From positions 1 to 37,131 of the IMG/VR virus record IMGVR_UViG_3300046794_000202: 37,131 nt of DNA. One strand, written 5' to 3'. A program made the translations under genes and the position numbers. This document shows, in pieces, positions 30,651 through 37,131 of the stretch (the stretch's first letter is position 1; the number at the start of each line of letters is the position of its first letter). Below the pieces are notes generated by a model. That model did no database searches and was not told the origin of the DNA. It saw only the letters and a list, made by a program, of their open reading frames with translations. The DNA comes from a virus.

Positions 30651-31753
30651 CGCAGTTCCGAGCGGCGATTCTCCACGCCATCGAGAAAGGCGAGTTCGAC
30701 TACGCGAAGACCTTCCCCAAATCCGGGCACGCCGCTGAACTTGCCGAGCGGCCCGGCGACGTCCTCACCGTCGAATCCTATTTCGACACCTGGCTGAAGC
30801 GGAAGAAGGTCGAACTAAAGGCTTCGACGTACAAGGGCTATGAGTTGATCGTGAACCGGTGGGTCATCCTGAAGTTCGGGAAACTTCCCCTCTCCGACTT
30901 GAAGCGCGCTCAAATCCGCGACTGGCTGGCCACAATCGACGCCGACAAAGACAAGGACAAGAAAGTCTCCAACAAGCGGCTGTCCAACATCCAGAGTTGC
31001 ATGCGTTCAGCCTTGGGCGACGCCGCTGCCGATGAAATCATTGATGCGAACCCGCTTGCCGGCTACACCTATACGCGCGCCGAGCGTCCCGCCGATGGCG
31101 AAGGCGGCGACGAAATCGACCCCCTGTCACCCGACGAGCAGAAAGCGGTGCTGGGAGCACTTCGTGCAAGCGACAGCAACATGATCCAGTTCGCCCTGTG
31201 GACTGGCATGCGAACTTCCGAATTCATCGCGCTGAACTGGTCCGACATCGACTTCGTGGGCGGCTACGTGCGCGTGCGCCGGGCGATGACCCGCGAGGCG
31301 AAGGGCGAAGCGGAGTTCCCTAAGACAGCGGCGGGCCGGCGCGACATCCGGCTCCTGGCACCTGCTGCCGCCGCGCTGGAAGCACAGAAGGCATTGACCT
31401 TTCTGGCCGCGCTCGACGGGCCTGTGTTCACGACTGCCGCGGGCGAAAGGTTCTCAGGATCGCATCAGGTGTGGCGTATCTGGCAGTCGGCCTTGAAGCG
31501 TGCCGGCGTGCGATACCGAAACCCATACCAGACCCGGCATACCTACGCCTCGATGATGCTGTCGGCTGGAGAGCACCCGATGTGGGTGGCAAAGCAAATG
31601 GGGCACGCAGATTGGACGATGATCGCCCGCGTGTATGGCCGCTGGATGCCGTCGGCGGATACCGAGGCCGGCAATCGGGCCGTTGAGAAGTTCGCCGGAA
31701 ATGCTGGCGAATTCACTGGCAAATCCACAGCAAAGCTGGCAAAAACAGGCTAG
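30521..31753 (+). CDS. int: Tyrosine-type integrase
   Basis: 410 aa, starting MGRKGTGVAIVSDSSYEITF. The N-terminal arm-binding domain (DUF3596 type: FKGKRCRERVKAKPCPANTR) is followed by a core-binding domain (YFDTWLKRKKVELKASTYKG) and a catalytic domain with WTGMRTSEFIALNW (Arg), YQTRHTYASMML (Arg, His) and the nucleophile Tyr in MIARVYGRWMP. The first His of the H-x-x-R box is Tyr here, a variant seen in this subfamily. It acts on attP 50-130 bp downstream. The start fits the usual M-x-R-K-G-T-G of the family. Confidence 0.93.
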   Translation: MGRKGTGVAIVSDSSYEITFTFKGKRCRERVKAKPCPANTRKLTQFRAAILHAIEKGEFDYAKTFPKSGHAAELAERPGDVLTVESYFDTWLKRKKVELKASTYKGYELIVNRWVILKFGKLPLSDLKRAQIRDWLATIDADKDKDKKVSNKRLSNIQSCMRSALGDAAADEIIDANPLAGYTYTRAERPADGEGGDEIDPLSPDEQKAVLGALRASDSNMIQFALWTGMRTSEFIALNWSDIDFVGGYVRVRRAMTREAKGEAEFPKTAAGRRDIRLLAPAAAALEAQKALTFLAALDGPVFTTAAGERFSGSHQVWRIWQSALKRAGVRYRNPYQTRHTYASMMLSAGEHPMWVAKQMGHADWTMIARVYGRWMPSADTEAGNRAVEKFAGNAGEFTGKSTAKLAKTG

Positions 31754-31885
31754 ATTTTTGCCAGCCATCAGTAAATAAGTCACTGATTCCAAACGAAATT
31801 TTGGTGCGAGGGAGGGGACTCGAACCCGCGCACAATGGCGTAACCGTGCGGCTCGGCAGCAAATGCTGGCAAAAAGCTGGCATTC
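31735..31885. other. attP: tRNA 3'-end core with arm-type repeats
   Basis: The core 31802-31827 is, on the minus strand, GGGTTCGAGTCCCCTCCCTC followed by GCACCA: the T-arm, acceptor stem and CCA end of a tRNA, probably tRNA-Leu. GCTGGCAAAAA occurs on the left at 31735-31745 and inverted at 31755-31765, and on the right at 31865-31875 followed by GCTGGCATT at 31876. Weaker copies lie at 31702 and 31715. This suits a lambda-type attP with Int arm sites on both sides. Confidence 0.8.
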
Positions 31886-31888
31886 GCT

Positions 31889-32092
31889 TCAATCCGACCC
31901 CGGCTCCCGCGAGTACGACGGGCAGGTCGCCAGCGGCACGAAGGCACTGTACGCACAGTCGAGGCGCATCCTCGGGTGGGGGTATTCCGCCGTTACCATG
32001 ATCTGCACCCGCGAGCACGTCCGGCACGCCCACTCTTCGGAGATCGAGTAGGACGGCATGGGTTCTGCTGGAGGATGGAAGTTTGTAGACAT
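31889..32092 (-). CDS. Candidate SOS-controlled small Cys protein
   Basis: 67 aa if started at 32092, or 56 aa from ATG at 32059 (MPSYSISEEWACRTCSRVQI). It contains a C-x2-C (WACRTCSRV) and two further Cys (RLDCAYSAF, LATCPSY), possibly a metal site. Third codon positions are very GC-rich, as in real genes here, but an antisense frame shares this. A LexA box starts five bases upstream of the first ATG, with a possible promoter (TTGATG at 32122-32127, TACAGT at 32099-32104, 17 bp spacing). It reads toward attP and int. It might be an antirepressor or toxin, but existence is unproven. Confidence 0.35.
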   Translation of the reverse strand: MSTNFHPPAEPMPSYSISEEWACRTCSRVQIMVTAEYPHPRMRLDCAYSAFVPLATCPSYSREPGSD

Positions 32093-32097
32093 GCTTA

Positions 32098-32117
32098 CAC
32101 TGTATATCCGTACAGTA
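32098..32117. promoter_or_regulatory. LexA (SOS) box
   Basis: CACTGTATATCCGTACAGTA has the perfect CTG-N10-CAG core and agrees with the enterobacterial consensus at 16 of 20 positions. It lies between attP and the O-antigen polymerase gene. It could repress transcription in either direction: a rightward pair CTTACA/TATACG or the leftward promoter of the small Cys ORF. Confidence 0.75.
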
Positions 32118-32215
32118 TACGCATCAAGCTTGCCTAAAGAAAAGTGCGCATGCGGGCGCCCGGATACTCATTTTGTTCGAGCCGCGCGAAAAAAGTGCTG
32201 ATGTTGAGAGCAACC

Positions 32216-33511
32216 ATGGCCGTCTTGCGGCCTGATACAATCGCGCCCGACGCAAAAATCCACAAAAGTGACATGCTTGCAGTATGTGCATTGATCGCCC
32301 TTACTGGCTGGGCGATATCGGTCGGGAGCAGGCTGGGGCCAGGTAACCCGTTCGGGATCTTCTTCGGCCTGTGGCTTGTCATGTCGGTTGGCTTCATGGC
32401 CACCGGTGACACCTTCTACCCGCCATCTACCTACTTCTGGTTCCTCCTGGCGCTGCTTCTGGGGACGTACCTAGCGCTGGAGGTGGTTGCCGTCAGCCAC
32501 AAGGTGCCGCTGGCCGCGCCGGTGGGTACTGGCCTCGAGTACCGTGAAAAGTGGCTGAAGGTGGCCCAGTGGGTTTCCGTCGCATCGGTTCCGCTGATCT
32601 ACCTTGAGGCGAACGATTTGGCCGGCGGCGACATCTTCTCAGCGCTTGGCTACATGGCACTGCGCGGCGCGCTGACGGACGGCAGTGAGGGCTATGGGCC
32701 GCTGGGATACTTCGTACCGCTGGGCTTCGTGGTGGCGTCGATCAGGTTGATGCAGTTCGCATCTGACCGCCGAGGGTTCTGGGACATGGCCATATCGGTG
32801 GGAACGGCCGTGGCTATGGCGTTCCTGTGCACCGGGCGCACGTTCTTCCTGATGATGTTCTGCTTCCTCGTCTTCCCGCTGATCGTTTCCGGCAAGGTGC
32901 GCATGCGCGGCCTGGTCATGTTCGGCGCTCTGCTCGTGGCGTCATTCCTGATGATAGCGCTGATGACGCGCAAGGGCCTGGACCCTGACGCGAGCATGGT
33001 GGACAACATCGAAGGGCTGCTGAACATGCTCCGCGTGTACGTGCTGTCCCCGACGATGGCCATGGCCGTGGTGGTGGACGGCAATACCGATCCCATGGCA
33101 ATGGGCGGCTACTCGCTGCGATTCTTCCAGATCCTGATGGGCAAGTTGGCCGGCGTCGGCTTCGAGGCGCCCCCTCTGATCCGCGACTACGTGCAGGTAC
33201 CCGATGAGGTGAACGTATTCACGGTCATGGACCCCTACTTCCGGGACTTCGGCTTTGCCGGCGTGGTCGGGTTCGCGGTGCTCTCTGCCTCCCTGCACTT
33301 CGGTCTGTTCCGGGCCATGCAGCGCCGGGGCGGCCCGTGGATCTTCATCTACTCCGCGACCCTGTTCCCGCTGGTGATGCAGTTCTTCCAGGATATGTAT
33401 GCGACGCTGCTATCCACATGGGTACAGGTGTTCTTCTGGTTCCTGCTGCTGGTGAAAGAGACGAGCAGCGCCCCCAAATCCGCCTACGTTCCACTTCAAA
33501 ATGAAGCGTGA
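32216..33511 (+). CDS. O-antigen polymerase-like (Wzy) membrane protein
   Basis: 431 aa from ATG at 32216, chosen for GAGAG at good spacing; in-frame ATGs at 32144 and 32201 lack one. There are about ten or more membrane segments (AVCALIALTGWAISVGS, WLVMSVGFMATGDTFYPPST, FWFLLALLLGTYLALEVVAV and others), and a large periplasmic loop with ALGYMALRGALTDGSEGYG. This is the oligosaccharide repeat unit polymerase pattern. It would join O-units in the periplasm with an altered linkage, changing serotype in the lysogen. Its location between attP and the lysis genes is a standard conversion site. A LexA box lies about 100 bp upstream. Confidence 0.8.
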   Translation: MAVLRPDTIAPDAKIHKSDMLAVCALIALTGWAISVGSRLGPGNPFGIFFGLWLVMSVGFMATGDTFYPPSTYFWFLLALLLGTYLALEVVAVSHKVPLAAPVGTGLEYREKWLKVAQWVSVASVPLIYLEANDLAGGDIFSALGYMALRGALTDGSEGYGPLGYFVPLGFVVASIRLMQFASDRRGFWDMAISVGTAVAMAFLCTGRTFFLMMFCFLVFPLIVSGKVRMRGLVMFGALLVASFLMIALMTRKGLDPDASMVDNIEGLLNMLRVYVLSPTMAMAVVVDGNTDPMAMGGYSLRFFQILMGKLAGVGFEAPPLIRDYVQVPDEVNVFTVMDPYFRDFGFAGVVGFAVLSASLHFGLFRAMQRRGGPWIFIYSATLFPLVMQFFQDMYATLLSTWVQVFFWFLLLVKETSSAPKSAYVPLQNEA

Positions 33512-33701
33512 CCTCAAACGCCTTGCCTCCGTACTCTGGATGGCCGTCGGGATACCTGCACTCGGGCTGCTCTCTCACGAGCTCGAGCCGATGGATTCGA
33601 CGCTGTTCGCAGCCGCGTTCCTCTGGATCGCGGGCCTGATCCCGTCGATATCGTCCATCTTCTCGGAGCCTGCTTCCGGGTCGGCGGAGACGGGTCGGTA
33701 G
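33501..33701 (+). CDS. Small two-span membrane protein coupled to wzy
   Basis: 66 aa, starting MKRDLKRLASVLWMAVGIPA. The start overlaps the polymerase stop by 11 bases. Two hydrophobic spans (LASVLWMAVGIPALGLLS and STLFAAAFLWIAGLIPSISS) are joined by a short acidic loop. By analogy with phage D3, where a tiny protein inhibits the host polymerase next to a phage Wzy, it may silence the host Wzy (inference by layout only). It ends one base before the convergent Rz1 stop, with no terminator between. Confidence 0.65.
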   Translation: MKRDLKRLASVLWMAVGIPALGLLSHELEPMDSTLFAAAFLWIAGLIPSISSIFSEPASGSAETGR

Positions 33702-33702
33702 G

Positions 33703-33951
33703 TTACTTGCCCTTCGGCTTCCAGCCGCACTGCTTGGCGCCAGCAAGGTTGTGCGCCAGGATCGCAGCTGCGGTCGCGTCGGTAAGCACGTCCGCCTTAC
33801 TCACATAGATCGGCTTCGTCCAGTCACACCCGGTATCTACCGTCCGAGTGCGCGTGACGATCTGCGGTTCCGGGTCAGTCTCGGGACCAGTCTGCGCGCA
33901 GGCGGTCAGCAGACTCCCCAGCAGCGCCACCAGCAATCTCATTTTCCACAT
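33703..33951 (-). CDS. Rz1-like outer-membrane spanin lipoprotein
   Basis: 82 aa from ATG at 33949-33951, with GGGAG upstream. MWKMRLLVALLGSLLTACAQ is a lipoprotein signal with the lipobox LLTAC. The mature part has two Cys (DTGCDW, KQCGWK) that could pair. It starts within the Rz-like gene in another frame (77-base overlap), the classical Rz/Rz1 arrangement. It would join the Rz protein across the periplasm to fuse the membranes at lysis. Confidence 0.82.
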   Translation of the reverse strand: MWKMRLLVALLGSLLTACAQTGPETDPEPQIVTRTRTVDTGCDWTKPIYVSKADVLTDATAAAILAHNLAGAKQCGWKPKGK

Positions 33952-34183
33952 TGGTTCGCTCCCTCGATGCGTCGGCACCGGCGCGTGCGGCGGCGGCATT
34001 TGCTTCAGCTTCGGATTTCGCTGCCTGTGCTACCTTGGCCTCGGACTCGGCCACCTTCTGGCTGGCCTGCGCCTCGGCGGTCTGGGCCTGTTTGTGCCGA
34101 GCCCAGCCGGTGAGCAGCGCGACAATCGCGACGGCGCCACCGGCCAGCAGCGGCCACAGGTCGGAAAGGATGGCGGGGATCAT
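33875..34183 (-). CDS. Rz-like inner-membrane spanin
   Basis: 102 aa from ATG overlapping the endolysin stop (ATGA). MIPAILSDLWPLLAGGAVAI has one N-terminal membrane anchor, followed by a long Ala/Glu/Lys-rich coiled coil (ASQKVAESEAKVAQAAKSEA) reaching into the periplasm. Together with the overlapping Rz1 lipoprotein it forms the spanin that disrupts the outer membrane. Confidence 0.8.
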   Translation of the reverse strand: MIPAILSDLWPLLAGGAVAIVALLTGWARHKQAQTAEAQASQKVAESEAKVAQAAKSEAEANAAAARAGADASRERTNVENEIAGGAAGESADRLRADWSRD

Positions 34184-34674
34184 TTGATGACCTCCAGCCG
34201 GGCCAGCGTGTGATTGCCTGCCCATGTCTCCGGGCGTGGCTTGCCGGGGCGCCACGTGCGCAGGTAGAGCCCCCACGCGCCATCGGCGTCATCGATCTTG
34301 GGCAGGCGCAATGGATCGGTGAACAGCAGCAGCCGCGCCACGCCAGCGGCGAGCACGTCATCCGTCTCCATTGCGCGCCAGATGCTCTCCGGCAGGAACT
34401 GCACCCCGCGCGAGGCGCAGAGCCGGTCCAGCCAGAAACGGGATGCGTCGTGCAGGTAGACGCCCCACACCCCACCGCGCGTCTGCCTCGTGCCAAGTTC
34501 GAACTGCGGATACCCGCGCGCCGGACCGTTGCCCATCTGCTTGCGGTGGATCAGGCCGGATTCCTGTAGGCAGATGGCTATGACCATCACGCGGGCTTGT
34601 GGCGTGTCCATGGGTGCCGGCAGGATGCGGAGCGCGTCGGACAGAGGTCCACTGTTGAATTCACGCGCCAGCAT
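34180..34674 (-). CDS. Endolysin (lysozyme-like)
   Basis: 164 aa from ATG at 34672-34674, six bases after AAGGAGG; the GTG two codons upstream lies against that site. AICLQESGLIHRKQMGNGPA gives the likely catalytic Glu in QES, and ARGYPQFELGT is the usual second motif of this family. DDVLAAGVARLLLFTDPLRL and WRPGKPRPETWAGNH follow. I recall such proteins from Burkholderia and Bordetella podoviruses. No signal peptide is seen, so the holin would release it. The enzyme class (muramidase or transglycosylase) cannot be fixed. Confidence 0.7.
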   Translation of the reverse strand: MLAREFNSGPLSDALRILPAPMDTPQARVMVIAICLQESGLIHRKQMGNGPARGYPQFELGTRQTRGGVWGVYLHDASRFWLDRLCASRGVQFLPESIWRAMETDDVLAAGVARLLLFTDPLRLPKIDDADGAWGLYLRTWRPGKPRPETWAGNHTLARLEVIK

Positions 34675-34930
34675 CGTCACCCTCCTTCTTCTCGTCGCGC
34701 CGGCGTACGGACGTGTAGCGCACGAAGATCATCAGCACGAAGGCTGCGGTGGACACCCATCGAGCCGTGCCCTCAGGGAGCGCGCCCTTCAGGTCTGACG
34801 GCAACAGGTTCCACGTATCGACCAGCGTCGGCCCGAAGGCCGTCACCATTGCGAAGAAGGTAGCGAGCACCACAGTGCCGCGCTTGTGAAGCTGACGCCA
34901 GCCATCAGCTAGTCCAAGTCGAAAGTTCAT
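34661..34930 (-). CDS. Holin
   Basis: 89 aa from ATG overlapping the previous stop by four bases; a GTG three codons upstream is an alternative. Two membrane segments (TVVLATFFAMVTAFGPTLVD and WVSTAAFVLMIFVRYTSVRR) are separated by a short loop, with a charged C-terminus (RRRDEKKEGDDAGA). This is the layout of class II holins (DUF7940-like). It would form the membrane lesion that frees the endolysin. Its end overlaps the endolysin start by 14 bases. Confidence 0.78.
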   Translation of the reverse strand: MNFRLGLADGWRQLHKRGTVVLATFFAMVTAFGPTLVDTWNLLPSDLKGALPEGTARWVSTAAFVLMIFVRYTSVRRRDEKKEGDDAGA

Positions 34931-35244
34931 CGCGTCCACCTCTTGATGTCGGGCCGCTGCCCTGCGGCGTTGTCGAGCAGGTAGTCGCGGATCTTCTCGA
35001 CGTTCTGCCCGATGGCGTTGAGCTTTTCCGTTGTCTCCTGTCGCTGTCGCTCAATTGCCGCGTCAGTCCGCGCAAAGCGTTCGTCGTAGGTGAGCGCCTT
35101 GCTCTGCAGCGCTTTCACGTCCGTGATCACGCTCAGGTAGATGCCGACGCCAGCAACGACCGCGAGGATCATGCTGACGACGAGCGATTGCACGTTGATC
35201 GTGAAATCCAGCCAGCGCTTCGGCTTTTCCTGCTGTGCTTCCAT
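34927..35244 (-). CDS. Single-span coiled-coil protein, possible antiholin or lysis accessory
   Basis: 105 aa from ATG at 35242-35244, preceded by GGGGGG. MEAQQEKPKRWLDFTINVQS is followed by one membrane span (LVVSMILAVVAGVGIYLSVI) and a periplasmic or cytoplasmic coiled coil (RTDAAIERQRQETTEKLNAI). It lies between tailspike and holin, coupled to the latter. It could regulate the holin. Family not identified with certainty. Confidence 0.65.
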   Translation of the reverse strand: MEAQQEKPKRWLDFTINVQSLVVSMILAVVAGVGIYLSVITDVKALQSKALTYDERFARTDAAIERQRQETTEKLNAIGQNVEKIRDYLLDNAAGQRPDIKRWTR

Positions 35245-35270
35245 ACTGCTACCCCCCGGTTGGCTGCTAC

Positions 35271-37131
35271 TTACGTAATCGTCGCGAAGACCTGAGACCA
35301 GTCGTTGTTCAGGACGTTGTTGGACCCTGTGTTCAGACGTGACCAGCCGATCATGATCTTTCCGCCCGACTGCACCGGAACGTCGTTCTTGACGAAGGTT
35401 CCGAAGAACCAGACGCCAGACGTGGGAATCGAGTTGGTGTTTGTCCAGCCGAGCACGTTTTCCGTGCGGATAGCGGCATCGTTGGTCGCGCCCTGATTGG
35501 CATAGCCGGTCCAGTCGCAGTTCTGCACCAGACAACCCGTGCCGAACGTCACCTGATTGCCGGGTTCATTGCGGAAGGCGCGCAGCACCGTGCCGTCGTA
35601 CGGCGCATCGACGCTGTAGATTATGTTCGTCTGCGTGATCGCTCCGCGGCCTTCGTTGTGGCACTGCACAGCGAATGGGGAGCCGCCGCCGACCGAACCG
35701 AACGCACGGCCGCGCACGCGACCCCGGAAGACATTGGTCACACGGTGCGCGGCACCGTTATAGTTCGTGATTTCGCCCCGGATGTCGAAGTCGGTCAAGG
35801 CATTGGCGCGGCCGTAGAAAATGCCGTTCGTGACATTGTTCATCGTCCAGTCGGCTTCCACGCGCTGGGAAAAATCGTGCGTCACGCCCTCGCCGCGCAC
35901 TGAGTCGTAAGAGAGCGAGCCGCGCACCTTCAGGTCTGCCACTCGGGTGAATGGCGTCGCCGTCAGCGAAGCGCCCGTGGTGCCCGTCTTCAGGATGCGG
36001 CATCCCTGAATCGTGATGCCGAAGCAATTCCAGTCGCGATTCGCGTCGTTACCGGAGATCGACTTGCCGAAGACACCAAGCCCGGAAGTCCCAGCGGTGA
36101 CGATCTCTGCATAACCGATGCGAATATTGGCGCAGGTCTGGTAGCCCTGATCCGGCTCGATATCGACCCCGCCAGGCATGATGAAACTGCCGATGGTGCC
36201 CCCTACATTGATCGATCGAACATCATCGATGTCGATGAACGTGCCGGAGATAATCGAGATCGTGTTGCGGCCATCATTGGCCGAGTTGAGCGCGCTGACC
36301 GAGCCGACCTTGATGCGGGTGGAGTTCGCGCTGTTGGCCGTCCAATCCTGCTGCCCGATGTACAGACCATCGCCGCGGATTTCGTTGAACTCGAGGCTCG
36401 GCAATTCGACATCTGCCGCTCCCGCCAGACCCACGCAGATGATCTGCTCGCGCGCGGTCATGGCTGCCCGATTACCATTCCAGCGCAGACTGGCCTTAAC
36501 GCCGCCGCAGTTGCGGATCAGCACACCGACCCATCCCCCGCTGAAGTTTGAATTACCGCCGTCAGGCTTCAATTGAAGCGTGCCGCGGCATTCGATACGC
36601 GTGTTGTTGTAGGTGCCCCCGTCAAGCATGATGCCAGCGCACAGGAACGTCTTGCCCGCGTCGATGACGACCAGCTTTCCCTTCATGCCGTCAACGGCCT
36701 TCTGGATCGCCACGCTGTCATCGGTGGTGCCGTCTCCCTTGGCGCCGAACTGGCAAACGCTGGCCCAGCTTTGCCCGTGCGTCAGCTTCCAGCGCGCGCC
36801 GTCGCTGGCCACGATGATCGTGCCGTTGTTGTCAGCGCTAGTGGTATCGCTGGCGTCATACCAGTACGGGCCACCGCCGCCGTCACCAGCAGCGTAGTAG
36901 CCCGTCACGAAAGCACGCGTGTACTTGGTCTTGTCGAGCGCGCGCAGTTGGGCAATCGTATCGACCACCCGCAGCAGTCGCGACTTGAAGAACTGATCGA
37001 GCGTCGTCCCGTCGTAGCCGATCAGCGTGGCGCCGTTGTCGCCGCTCAGGTCTGATGCGCTGATCGCTGCATTGACGTTATCGCGGTCCCAGATCGTGGC
37101 GCCGAATGAGTTCTTGAGTACGAAGCGGTAA
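35271..37131 (-). CDS. Tailspike, main part (gene starts across the circular join at 329)
   Basis: This carries the remainder of the 687-aa protein from base 37005; bases 37006-37131 repeat 1-126. After the N-terminal domain, TLDQFFKSRLLRVVDTIAQL leads to FGAKGDGTTDDSVAIQKAVD, the pectate-lyase-3 start of a right-handed beta-helix. Many short strands with Asn/Gly turns follow (IECRGTLQLKPDGGN, AVQCHNEGRGAITQTNII), then a C-terminal beta domain. It would bind, and possibly cut, a surface polysaccharide. The catalytic acids cannot be read from sequence alone. No intramolecular chaperone signature is obvious. Confidence 0.85.
   Translation of the reverse strand, partial: YRFVLKNSFGATIWDRDNVNAAISASDLSGDNGATLIGYDGTTLDQFFKSRLLRVVDTIAQLRALDKTKYTRAFVTGYYAAGDGGGGPYWYDASDTTSADNNGTIIVASDGARWKLTHGQSWASVCQFGAKGDGTTDDSVAIQKAVDGMKGKLVVIDAGKTFLCAGIMLDGGTYNNTRIECRGTLQLKPDGGNSNFSGGWVGVLIRNCGGVKASLRWNGNRAAMTAREQIICVGLAGAADVELPSLEFNEIRGDGLYIGQQDWTANSANSTRIKVGSVSALNSANDGRNTISIISGTFIDIDDVRSINVGGTIGSFIMPGGVDIEPDQGYQTCANIRIGYAEIVTAGTSGLGVFGKSISGNDANRDWNCFGITIQGCRILKTGTTGASLTATPFTRVADLKVRGSLSYDSVRGEGVTHDFSQRVEADWTMNNVTNGIFYGRANALTDFDIRGEITNYNGAAHRVTNVFRGRVRGRAFGSVGGGSPFAVQCHNEGRGAITQTNIIYSVDAPYDGTVLRAFRNEPGNQVTFGTGCLVQNCDWTGYANQGATNDAAIRTENVLGWTNTNSIPTSGVWFFGTFVKNDVPVQSGGKIMIGWSRLNTGSNNVLNNDWSQVFATIT
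37006..37131. repeat. Terminal direct repeat, right copy
   Basis: Identical to bases 1-126. See the left copy for interpretation as circular overlap. Confidence 0.95.

Noticed and set aside
31802-31827. A functional tRNA gene
   Set aside because: Only the T-arm, acceptor 3' strand and CCA are present. There is no anticodon or D arm upstream in the right orientation, and the T stem has a mismatch. It is the attP core.
31713-32033. 106-aa leftward ORF across attP and the end of int
   Set aside because: It covers the int 3' end, the arm repeats and the tRNA core in antisense, with no ribosome site. The 67-aa frame next to the LexA box is the better candidate in this stretch.
31863-32051. Rightward 62-aa ORF starting in the right arm repeat
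   Set aside because: The start lies inside an Int arm site, with no ribosome site. High third-position GC is shared with the opposite frame and does not decide.
35271-37131. Diversity-generating retroelement acting on the tailspike
   Set aside because: Considered because Bordetella podoviruses with similar lysis genes carry one. No reverse transcriptase and no template/variable repeat pair is visible anywhere in the genome.
37006-37131. Natural short terminal repeat of a T7-like phage
   Set aside because: The repeat lies within the tailspike coding sequence and no T7-type RNA polymerase or DNA polymerase is present. An assembly overlap is simpler.

Overview
The window is the complete genome of a temperate podovirus (short-tailed phage). 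Bases 1-126 are repeated exactly at 37006-37131, and the tailspike gene reads in frame across that join, so the molecule is a circle (or circularly permuted set) of about 37,005 bp written with a 126 bp overlap. It carries attP rather than attL/attR, so this is the phage form and not an integrated prophage. High GC, the styles of the lysis, integrase and coat proteins, and an attP core matching the 3' end of a leucine-type tRNA suggest a Gram-negative, probably Burkholderiales, host (inference).

Layout: the genome pairs P22/Sf6-type morphogenesis genes with a lambda-type control circuit. The switch lies at 20.9-22.4 kb: a CI-like repressor (right-going), a Cro-like gene (left-going) and two clusters of three 16 bp operators, one on each side of cI. 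Leftward from the switch run cro, cII, an O-like replication initiator with phased iterons inside it, a DnaB-like helicase, small genes, a VRR-NUC-like nuclease, an HNH-like protein, a probable Q antiterminator and a Tat-signal protein. A structured 296 bp non-coding region ending in a terminator follows.

The late operon then runs leftward from 15.4 kb to base 1 and on around the circle to 33.7 kb: terminase small and large subunits, portal, scaffold, P22-type coat protein, gp4-like and gp10-like tail factors, a coiled-coil tail protein, a small beta protein, a 2OG oxygenase and a GNAT acetyltransferase, three ejection proteins (one with a glucosaminidase domain), the tailspike, holins, endolysin and the Rz/Rz1 spanins. 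Several intrinsic terminators inside the operon imply processive antitermination or extra promoters.

Rightward from the second operator cluster (22.4-30.4 kb) lies an early operon of small, tightly overlapping genes around a Sak4-like recombinase, SSB and Gp157, ending in xis and int. After int come attP, with arm-type repeats around a tRNA 3' end, and a strong LexA box. Next is a lysogenic-conversion pair: a Wzy-like O-antigen polymerase and a small membrane protein. The lysogen probably changes its surface polysaccharide, which is likely also what the tailspike recognises.

No single wholly new system is proven. The least explained parts are the SOS-box/attP/O-antigen region, the structured late leader, the Tat-exported protein, the oxygenase-acetyltransferase pair within the virion genes, and the repressor-coupled tail-anchored protein.
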